Positions 32,937-39,700 of a stretch of 39,700 nucleotides of DNA are shown piece after piece. Under the pieces are notes generated by a model. It was not told the DNA's origin and did no database searches. It saw nothing but the letters and a program-made list of their open reading frames with translations. Numbering within the stretch: the first letter of the stretch is position 1; the number at the start of each line of letters is the position of its first letter. Source of the stretch: Parvularculaceae bacterium (GTDB lineage: Bacteria; Pseudomonadota; Alphaproteobacteria; Caulobacterales; Parvularculaceae); NCBI GenBank assembly GCA_021776435.1, contig JAJFFW010000027.1, positions 1 through 39,700 of the forward strand, in the 5' to 3' direction. The position numbers were made by a program, and so were the translations under genes.

Positions 32937-35900
32937 GTGAGTTTCCGACAACAGGCGTATTGCGGTATGAAAAGGCGTTTGGCGAAAGCCTGCTTCATTT
33001 TCCTGGAGATTCTCGGCGCTGCAGTTGCAGCCAGCGCCGCTTTCGTGGTTTTCAGTTTCTGGCGTTTGGAGCAGGGCCCGGTCTCACTCAATATATTCGT
33101 TCCAAGCGCCGAATTCGCAATCAGTCGCAGTCTCGGTCCCGGCTACCAGAGTGAAATCGAGAATTTGGTGCTTTCTCGCGGGTCAGGGTCCGGGGAATAT
33201 GCGCTGGTGCTTTCAGGAATTGACGTTTCTGGGCCGGACGGCCAGCGGAAAGCGCTCGTCCCGCGTGTGAGTATTGCTTTTGCTCCGGGGGATTTTTTCA
33301 AAGGTATTACGGGCCCGCGCCAGATTATAGTTGAAGATCCTGAAATTCGTATCGTACGCCGCCTTGCGAGTGGCGAAGAAAAGGTAAAAAACAGAGCCGA
33401 TGATGGAGCGAGCCGCAATAAGCTTATCCGTACACTAACTGGTGGAAATATATTTCACGTTGCGTTTGAGCGAGCCGCTCTGTCGGGCGCTGCAATCACT
33501 TTTGTGGATGAGGTTTCAAAACGCACTTGGATTGCCCCAGACGCTAATGTTGAAATCCTGCGTATCAATGATGGGTATTCGGCTCGTGCGGAGAGCGTTT
33601 TTCAATGGTCGGGGCGTTCTGCGTTCGTTGACCTGAGTGCGCAATATACTGAAGAGAGTGGTGTTGTTTCGGTTACGTTAGATGGTGAAAACATCCCCTT
33701 CGGCGACCTGCTTGCTATCTTTTACGGCGAAAAAGCGCGTGTGATGACTGCCCCTATCACTGGTTCAGCATCATTTGCATTTTCAGACGCGGGCCAAGTG
33801 TTGTCTTCGCGGTTCGACGGCCGTGCTGAAGGTGGCGTGTTATCAATTGGTGAATTTTCTGGTCCCGTTGGTTATGTCGATGTTGCGGCCGAATTTGATC
33901 CATTGCGCAATCGGTTTGAAGTGGAACGCCTTGCCTACGATGTGGCTGGAAATATCGGTGATGTTTCCGGTTCTGTCATGCTGGGGTTTGAAGCCGGACT
34001 TTCATCGCCAACGCACGTGACTTTCGACCTCACTGCGAGGGATTTAATTGTAGATACGAAAGGTGTGCTACCGGCGCCATTGCCGATCGATATGGCTGCG
34101 ACGACAGGTGGCTATGACGTCTCGACAGGAAGGCTTACCCTCGGATCGTTTTCGGCAAAATTTTTGGATGTGGCGTTGACCGGGGTAATGGAATATTCCG
34201 CACCAGAGTCTAACAGCGAAGGACGCAGGGCTTCGCCGGGCGTGAAGGCGGATATTAGCCTAAACGGCGAGCTCGATCCTAAACGCTTACTTCGGATCTG
34301 GCCGCTCAGTTTGGCCATGGGGGCGCGCGATTGGATTGAATCGCGTCTCGAACGCGCTCGATTCTCGAACCTTGTTTTTGCGATGGACCTGGCGCCGGGC
34401 GCCGTGAGCGATGCTGGCGGTTTGCCAGACGAGTCGTTGATGCTCTCCTTCGATGTTTCTGATATCGTCGCGCATTATATTCAAGGCATGACACCTATCA
34501 CGCAAGCAGCAGGGCATGGCGTTTTGCGAGGAAACTCGTTCAAGTTAGATGTGCAAAATGCGCGAGCGGGGCCGGTCGTCCTCAGCGAGGGTGAAGTCGA
34601 ATTCCCGATTTTAATCCCAAAATGGCTGCCCACCTATATTCGTTTTCAAGCTGCTGGTGATGCCGGTGAAATGTTGACCATATTGAATGAAAAACCATTA
34701 TCTCTACTGGATAAGGTCAATTTCGACCCTGCTCAATTTTCTGGAGACGCACAGGCGCGTATCGAAATTATGCGTCCTAACAGGCGGAATGTATCAAAGG
34801 AAGAATATGAATACAAAGGCACGGCGACATTTGAAAACCTTTCTCTCAGTGAGTTTTATGCCGCAGCCGACCTGACCGAAGCGGCCGGTCAGGTAAATCT
34901 TGAAACGCGGAAAATGTCCGTAAAAGGCGATGCGAAACTCGGCGGCTCACCTATCGAATTTCTGTGGACGGAGAACTTTTATGATGAAGATGGGCCATCA
35001 AAATTCGAAGCGAAGGGTGAGGTTGATAGTTCAACAGGGGATGTATTTGGTGTGCCGACACGGCAGTTTTTGCGCGGCCCTGTACGATTCGAAGCGAAAG
35101 TGCTTGGCGCAATAAATGCTATAGAAGATTTGCAAATCAACGCAGATTTTCGTGACGCCGCCATTACCTTTGACTTGGTCGGATGGCGCAAACCTCAAGG
35201 ATTTCCCGCTGTCGGTTTCCTCAATCTTTCAATCGATGAAAAAGGTGTTGATATCAGCAATCTCAACCTTGTTGGTCATGGTGTTAACATCGACGGTGCG
35301 ATCGCCTTTGACTCCGAGGGCGCCATTCAGCGGGCTGACTTTAATCGTTTGGAGTTAGACGACAAGGCGGATTTATCGTTATCGGTGAATCGGAGCGGCG
35401 CAGATGCGCTTAATGTCGCTCTCACCGGAAAATATCTTGATGTATCCACAATTGTGGAAACTTTTACAGACAGTCGACAATCGCACACTGGCGAGAGGGA
35501 AGGCTTCGATTGGGGGGCTGGACTGATCCTAAATACGCGGATCGACCGTCTTGGTTTGCGCTCTGGTGTTGAACTCATGGATGCCAGTCTGGATTTCTGG
35601 CGTGACAAGGAGCGCCTGCAGAAAATTGAATTCTCGGCTTTGAACACCGAAAATCTGCCGATCTCAGTTTCATTGGATCAGATGGGGGATGGAGAAACGT
35701 CGACTCAAAATATTATAGCGCGTACGGATGATATCGGAGCGTTGATGGGCGGTATTTTCGGTATTGCGTCGATTAAGGGCGGCGAAGGCGTGATGGAGGT
35801 ATGGCTAAATGATGAAAAAACAAAGGGAGTGGCGGGCGTAATCGAGGCGCGGAATTTACGTGTAGTGAATGCGTCACTTCTTACACGTATCTTCGCAGCA

Positions 35901-36380
35901 GGATCGTTTAACGGGCTTGCTGACTTACTCAACGGTGACGGGATCGCTTTGGATACGGCTTATGCCGATTTTAATTTTGCTGACGGAGTATTCAGACTTT
36001 TCGATGCCCGGGCGACAGGGCCATCAGTCGGCATTACAGGTCAAGGAGAAATTGCAGCAGCGGAAGAGGGCGGGATAAAACTGAACGGCGCCGTTGCGCC
36101 GGCTTATAAAGTGAACTCCGTACTAGGGAAAATACCTGGATTGGGTGACCTTTTTATCAATCGAAAAGGTGAGGGGATCGTAGCTATTTCCTATCAGGTG
36201 AGCGGCACGGCTGATGCGCCGACCGTGTTCGTCAACCCGCTGTCGGCGCTGACGCCGGGTGTTCTGCGCCGCATTTTTGAACCCATACGTCAAAATGGTG
36301 GAGAGGCGAAAGAGCCATCGTCGGAAGGTCCACCGGCGGAAATCGAAGGCGCCGATCAAAGCGCGGCTGAAGACAAATAA
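32937..36380 (+). CDS. Large AsmA/DUF3971-like envelope protein
   Basis: 1147 residues from a GTG at 32937 with AAGGAG three bases upstream; an ATG at 32967 (1137 residues) is the alternative. One N-terminal membrane helix (about 18-41) is followed by about 1050 residues of beta-rich periplasmic sequence. It resembles YhdP-type proteins: DUF3971 in the first half (including L-D-L/G-E-L-D-P-K-R-L-L-R-I-W-P) and an AsmA-like C-terminal part near 960-1110, with G-x-x-G-L-A-D-L-L-N-G-x-G-I and V-N-S-V-L-G-K-I-P-G-L-G-D-L-F. Such proteins bridge the membranes and help move phospholipids outward. The C-terminal 25 residues are charged and disordered. It ends eight bases before the convergent tyrS. 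Confidence 0.8.
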   Translation: MSFRQQAYCGMKRRLAKACFIFLEILGAAVAASAAFVVFSFWRLEQGPVSLNIFVPSAEFAISRSLGPGYQSEIENLVLSRGSGSGEYALVLSGIDVSGPDGQRKALVPRVSIAFAPGDFFKGITGPRQIIVEDPEIRIVRRLASGEEKVKNRADDGASRNKLIRTLTGGNIFHVAFERAALSGAAITFVDEVSKRTWIAPDANVEILRINDGYSARAESVFQWSGRSAFVDLSAQYTEESGVVSVTLDGENIPFGDLLAIFYGEKARVMTAPITGSASFAFSDAGQVLSSRFDGRAEGGVLSIGEFSGPVGYVDVAAEFDPLRNRFEVERLAYDVAGNIGDVSGSVMLGFEAGLSSPTHVTFDLTARDLIVDTKGVLPAPLPIDMAATTGGYDVSTGRLTLGSFSAKFLDVALTGVMEYSAPESNSEGRRASPGVKADISLNGELDPKRLLRIWPLSLAMGARDWIESRLERARFSNLVFAMDLAPGAVSDAGGLPDESLMLSFDVSDIVAHYIQGMTPITQAAGHGVLRGNSFKLDVQNARAGPVVLSEGEVEFPILIPKWLPTYIRFQAAGDAGEMLTILNEKPLSLLDKVNFDPAQFSGDAQARIEIMRPNRRNVSKEEYEYKGTATFENLSLSEFYAAADLTEAAGQVNLETRKMSVKGDAKLGGSPIEFLWTENFYDEDGPSKFEAKGEVDSSTGDVFGVPTRQFLRGPVRFEAKVLGAINAIEDLQINADFRDAAITFDLVGWRKPQGFPAVGFLNLSIDEKGVDISNLNLVGHGVNIDGAIAFDSEGAIQRADFNRLELDDKADLSLSVNRSGADALNVALTGKYLDVSTIVETFTDSRQSHTGEREGFDWGAGLILNTRIDRLGLRSGVELMDASLDFWRDKERLQKIEFSALNTENLPISVSLDQMGDGETSTQNIIARTDDIGALMGGIFGIASIKGGEGVMEVWLNDEKTKGVAGVIEARNLRVVNASLLTRIFAAGSFNGLADLLNGDGIALDTAYADFNFADGVFRLFDARATGPSVGITGQGEIAAAEEGGIKLNGAVAPAYKVNSVLGKIPGLGDLFINRKGEGIVAISYQVSGTADAPTVFVNPLSALTPGVLRRIFEPIRQNGGEAKEPSSEGPPAEIEGADQSAAEDK

Positions 36381-36388
36381 TACGCTTT

Positions 36389-37651
36389 TCAGTGCGAGCG
36401 AATGAGCGCGTGTTTCTTTTTACCGATAGAAAGTTTGATGGCGCCATCTTGAAGGTCTTGGCTTGTCAGCACACGTTCCTCCATAATTGATATATCATTG
36501 ATTTTTAATGCACCCGCCTTGATGTGACGCCGCGCTTCTCCTTTCGAGGAGCAAAGACCGGCAGCGATAAATTGATCGAGCATTGGGGCGCCTGCATTCA
36601 ACGCAGCAGTGGTCAACATTATCGTTGGCAAATCATCGCCAAGCCCACCGCATTCAAACGTTTCGCGTGCAGTTACTTCCGCGCGCATAGCATTATCACG
36701 GCCGTGGAGAAGCGCCGTTGCTTCTGTCGCCAGGATTTTTTTTGCGTCATTGATTTCCGCGCCACCCAGTTTGGAAAGGCGACGCACCTCATCCATAGGC
36801 AATGTTGTGAAGCGCGCCAGCATCATACCAACATCTGCGTCCTCGGTGTTGCGCCAATATTGCCAATAGTCATAAGGCGAAAACATATCAGCATTGAGCC
36901 AGACGGCGCCAGATTCGGTTTTTCCCATCTTCTTGCCCGAAGCCGTCGCCAGAAGCGGTGTTGTCAGCCCAAATACTTCAGTGGCGTCCTTGCGGCGGCA
37001 CAATTCGACTCCATTGATAATATTGCCCCACTGATCTGAGCCACCCATTTGCAGCGCGCAATCATATCGGTTCAGCAATTCATGGAAATCATAGGCCTGC
37101 ATGAGCATATAGTTGAACTCGAGAAACGACAGCGGGCTTTCTCGATCCAGTCGCAGTTTCACACTGTCGAACGTCAGCATACGATTGATAGTAAAATGAA
37201 CCCCATAATCGCGCAGAAATTCGACATAGCCGAGCTTGTCGAGCCAGTCGGCGTTATTGACCATCAACGCTTCGTTGGCGCCGTCGCCGAAAGCGAGGAA
37301 GCGTTCGAAAACACCTTTGATAGAAGCGATGTTGGCGTTAATGTCGTCGGTGGTGAGCAGCTTACGCTGTTCATCCTTGCCTGATGGATCACCGATTTTG
37401 GTGGTGCCGCCGCCCATAAGGGCGATGGGTCGATGCCCGGTCTGTTGAAACCAGTAAAGCATCATGATCTGGATAAGGCTGCCAGCATGCAGGCTCTTCG
37501 CGGTCGCGTCAAAGCCGATATAGGCGCTCAAGGTTTCCTTCGCGGCGCGTTCGTCAAGCGTCTCCATATTGGTGCACTGATGGATGAAGCCGCGCTCGGA
37601 GAGCACACGCAAAAAGTCGGACTTAAAGTTATTCTTAACCGGATCTGTCAT
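36389..37651 (-). CDS. tyrS: Tyrosyl-tRNA synthetase
   Basis: 420 residues from the ATG at 37651, five bases after GAGG; an ATG one codon earlier is possible, and a frame from 37723 is not supported. Class I synthetase charging tRNA-Tyr. The HIGH-like motif is H-A-G-S, then [21 protein letters not shown] for tyrosine binding, and K-M-G-K-T as the KMSKS-like loop. The C-terminal S4 domain (about 355-415) has the [14 protein letters not shown] pattern. It diverges from anmK, a common pairing in alphaproteobacteria. Confidence 0.97.
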   Translation of the reverse strand: MTDPVKNNFKSDFLRVLSERGFIHQCTNMETLDERAAKETLSAYIGFDATAKSLHAGSLIQIMMLYWFQQTGHRPIALMGGGTTKIGDPSGKDEQRKLLTTDDINANIASIKGVFERFLAFGDGANEALMVNNADWLDKLGYVEFLRDYGVHFTINRMLTFDSVKLRLDRESPLSFLEFNYMLMQAYDFHELLNRYDCALQMGGSDQWGNIINGVELCRRKDATEVFGLTTPLLATASGKKMGKTESGAVWLNADMFSPYDYWQYWRNTEDADVGMMLARFTTLPMDEVRRLSKLGGAEINDAKKILATEATALLHGRDNAMRAEVTARETFECGGLGDDLPTIMLTTAALNAGAPMLDQFIAAGLCSSKGEARRHIKAGALKINDISIMEERVLTSQDLQDGAIKLSIGKKKHALIRSH

Positions 37652-37915
37652 CATATCCTCAACGGGGTTGGCCGCATAGGTTGGGCCAAGCTTCGCCGTA
37701 ACATGGGTGACGGTGATTTCCAACCAGGGTCACGATTCCATAGTTCGTGCAGATTTGCAGCACGCACTGCTGGGGACGGCGGAATCGACGCGACTCTGGA
37801 AATTTTTTGAATCTTGAGTGGTTTTGGTTTTGAAGTTCCTAATCCGAGTTTGCGGCGATAATGTAAGCAAGTTCAAAACAACCCCACTGGCGCGAAGCGC
37901 GTGATAAGGAATTGC

Positions 37916-39043
37916 ATGACCAGAATATTGACTGCCATCGGTCTCATGAGCGGCACCTCGCTTGACGGTATCGACGCTGCGATCCTCAAAACTGACGGGC
38001 GCGATGTGATAGAAACGGGCCCAGCGCTCCACATACCCTATGACCGCGATCTCAAGGTCTGGATCCGCCGGGCAATTAAAGCCGCCCTTGAGGGGCGCGA
38101 TGGCGCCGCTGATATTGGCAAAGCGGCGGGAGAAGTCACGCTTGCGAATGTAAACGCGGTGGAGACTTTGCTTGAGAAGGCGGGATTGAAACGAAAAGAC
38201 GTCGATGTGATTGGGTTTCACGGCCAGACGATATTGCATCGACCGGCTCGAGAACCGATGGAACAGGGGCGGACATGGCAGATCGGGGATGGGGCTGTGT
38301 TGTCTGAGGAAACGGGAATCGATGTTGTCAGTGACTTTCGGATGGCCGACATCGCTGCACGAGGGGAGGGCGCGCCGTTGGCGCCTGTTTATCATGGCGC
38401 ATTGGTGCGTGCGTATGCGCCTGACAGGAATATCTGCATTCTTAATGTCGGCGGGGTCGCCAATATCACCTTCGTTCCCAGGAATGGACAGGAAATGGAT
38501 CTGCTCGCTTTTGACTGCGGGCCGGGTAATGGCCTTGTCGATGAATGGGTTGAGATGAAAACCGGCCAAGGCATGGACAAGGATGGCGCTCTGGCGCGAC
38601 AGGGGGTCGTGCATACTGATATTTTACGGACGATGTTATTGTTGCCTTATCTACGCCGCAAACCGCCGAAATCTCTTGATCGATATGATTTTAAACTCGA
38701 TCCGGTCTTGCCGCTATCAACGGTCGATGGAGCCGCGACACTGACTGCTTTCACGGCGGCTTGTGTCCGCGTCAGCGAGACGTTTCTGCCAGAGAAACCC
38801 GACGATTGGATTGTTTGTGGTGGCGGAAGGCATAATCCGGCCCTCATGGAAGCCTTGGAAAAGGCGTTAAACACTTCGATCCTAAGTGCTGAAGATGTGG
38901 GCTGGCGCGGGGATGATCTGGAAGCCGAGTGCTTTGCTTATCTGGCTGTCAGAAGTTTGAAGAAATTACCATTGAGTTATCCGAAAACAACACGCGTTCC
39001 AGTCCCGACACTCGGCGGCGTCTATCACCGTGCGCCGGTTTAA
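37916..39043 (+). CDS. anmK: Anhydro-N-acetylmuramic acid kinase
   Basis: 375 residues from the ATG at 37916, with AAGGA five bases before; a GTG at 37901 is less likely. Phosphorylates anhydroMurNAc released in cell-wall turnover, opening its recycling. ASKHA-fold kinase: G-L-M-S-G-T-S-L-D-G-I-D-A-A at the N-terminus, F-H-G-Q-T-I, V-G-G-V-A-N-I-T, the F-D-C-G-P-G-N signature, D-G-A and C-G-G-G-R-H-N-P near the C-terminus. It complements the peptidoglycan hydrolases elsewhere in the window. Confidence 0.96.
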   Translation: MTRILTAIGLMSGTSLDGIDAAILKTDGRDVIETGPALHIPYDRDLKVWIRRAIKAALEGRDGAADIGKAAGEVTLANVNAVETLLEKAGLKRKDVDVIGFHGQTILHRPAREPMEQGRTWQIGDGAVLSEETGIDVVSDFRMADIAARGEGAPLAPVYHGALVRAYAPDRNICILNVGGVANITFVPRNGQEMDLLAFDCGPGNGLVDEWVEMKTGQGMDKDGALARQGVVHTDILRTMLLLPYLRRKPPKSLDRYDFKLDPVLPLSTVDGAATLTAFTAACVRVSETFLPEKPDDWIVCGGGRHNPALMEALEKALNTSILSAEDVGWRGDDLEAECFAYLAVRSLKKLPLSYPKTTRVPVPTLGGVYHRAPV

Positions 39044-39063
39044 GCGGAAAGGCGTTTGCGGCC

Positions 39064-39110
39064 CATCCCGTGTGCTGCGACACGAAGTGTCGCTGCGCAG
39101 ATCCGGGATG
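39064..39110. repeat. Palindromic intergenic repeat element
   Basis: Outer arms CATCCCG (39064-39070) and CGGGATG (39104-39110) enclose a stem of GCGACAC (39077-39083) and GTGTCGC (39087-39093), loop GAA, extended outward with one mismatch. Same frame as 16221-16270. It starts 20 bases after anmK and could also help end its transcript. Confidence 0.7.
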
Positions 39111-39174
39111 GCGGTTCTTTCAAATTATACCGGGGCGCATTGATTGCGACGCATGCAGCACATACGGATGTTCA

Positions 39175-39335
39175 CCTCTCCCCTTCGGGGAGAGGTCGGA
39201 ATTTGCTCCGTCCGCGAAAGCGGACAATTAAGGAGAAAATTCCGGATGAGGGGGAAGAGGAGCCAGAGTATTTCACTAACTCCTCTACCCCCTCATCCGG
39301 GCCTTCGGCCCACCTTCTCCCCGAAGGGGAGAAGG
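39175..39335. repeat. Composite multi-hairpin repeat element
   Basis: Four nested or serial palindromes. A 9-bp stem CCTCTCCCC/GGGGAGAGG (39175-39195); a perfect 13-bp inverted repeat CCGGATGAGGGGG (39242-39254) / 39288-39300, with inner arms AGGAG (39258-39262) and CTCCT (39280-39284); GGGCC-TTC-GGCCC just after; and a 10-bp stem CCTTCTCCCC (39313-39322) / 39326-39335. The first and last stems are near copies, so the unit looks like a terminal-repeat-bounded nonautonomous element. 39336-39406 holds nothing I can name. Confidence 0.7.
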
Positions 39336-39406
39336 AACTTACGGTATCGCAAGCATGGTTTTTGCCAATGCAGCTTGGCGTTAGAACCAATCGATCCGCC
39401 TGCGCC

Positions 39407-39700
39407 CTATGGCCATTTCGCTTCCGGCGGCAGGGAGGACAGGATCGCCTCGACATTGCCGCCGGTCCTGAGGCCGAACTGGGTGCCGCGATCATATAAC
39501 AGATTATATTCGGCGTAGCGCCCGCGCCGGATGAGCTGTTCCTCGCGCTCGCCAGAAGTCCACGGCGTGTTCATGCGGTTGGCGACCAGCGCCGGGTAAC
39601 TATCGAGAAAAGCCCGCCCGACATCGCGCGTGAAGGCGAAATCGGCCTCCCAGTCGCCGCTGTCATGGCGGTCATAGAAAATCCCGCCGACGCCGCGCGG
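39407..39700 (-). CDS. hemF: Coproporphyrinogen III oxidase, aerobic (3' part)
   Basis: The last 97 codons; the gene continues past the right edge. Oxygen-dependent conversion of coproporphyrinogen III to protoporphyrinogen IX in heme synthesis. [10 protein letters not shown] at the edge, [15 protein letters not shown][19 protein letters not shown] and the terminal K-W-P are the conserved C-terminal blocks. GC is higher than in anmK, in line with many conserved genes of this kind and not strong evidence of transfer. Confidence 0.95.
   Translation of the reverse strand, partial: PRGVGGIFYDRHDSGDWEADFAFTRDVGRAFLDSYPALVANRMNTPWTSGEREEQLIRRGRYAEYNLLYDRGTQFGLRTGGNVEAILSSLPPEAKWP

Overview
This window is an ordinary stretch of an alphaproteobacterial chromosome with a few accessory insertions. 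The evidence is an NDUFA12-type complex I subunit followed by mlaD and a DUF2155 gene, an RNase E with an acidic insert in its S1 domain, a DUF5930-type M23 peptidase overlapping a bactofilin gene, class II ribonucleotide reductase, and a perfect CtrA-type site. The gene set fits the Caulobacterales/Hyphomonadales/Parvularculales type; genus cannot be told from the sequence. Core genes look mid-GC, and the toxin-antitoxin/GNAT stretch is visibly GC-richer. The window ends inside hemF. I saw no tRNA, rRNA, CRISPR, insertion sequence or integrase.

Layout. 1-575: palindromic intergenic repeat, no gene. 576-2551: yceI (-) diverging from isovaleryl-CoA dehydrogenase ivd (+). 2552-4041: the most unusual region. 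A toxin-antitoxin pair and a GNAT gene follow ivd, and each block is closed by a short extra copy of the ivd 3' end. 4113-7064: cation/proton antiporter-like protein (-), an orphan GTA-type holin (+), and an anchored pentapeptide-repeat protein (-). 7206-10940: nrdJ (-). 11142-12679: NDUFA12, mlaD, DUF2155 (+). 12631-15718: aroQ-accB-accC-aat read on the minus strand (quinate/chorismate step, acetyl-CoA carboxylase, N-degron transferase). 15811-18237: thiS and thiG (+), separated by about 1.45 kb holding a palindromic repeat and an oppositely oriented lipoprotein hydrolase.

18280-23521: DsbA-family thiol oxidoreductase, M48 peptidase and RNase E (-). 24077-29757: amidase, penicillin-binding protein 1A and prfB (+); prfB carries the classical programmed +1 frameshift. 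29837-32782: bcp, a decayed DUF455 gene, the M23 peptidase and bactofilin (-). 32937-36380: a large AsmA/DUF3971-like envelope protein (+). 36389-37651: tyrS (-), diverging from anmK (+, 37916-39043). 39044-39406: two different palindromic repeat elements. 39407-39700: 3' end of hemF (-).

Much of the right half serves the cell envelope: peptidoglycan synthesis (PBP1A), hydrolysis (amidase, M23), recycling (AnmK), shape scaffolding (bactofilin), periplasmic protein quality (DsbA, M48) and lipid transport (MlaD, AsmA-like). The best candidate for something undescribed is the ivd 3'-end cassette array: three direct copies of a roughly 40-bp gene end punctuating toxin-antitoxin and acetyltransferase cargo, with no recombinase nearby.
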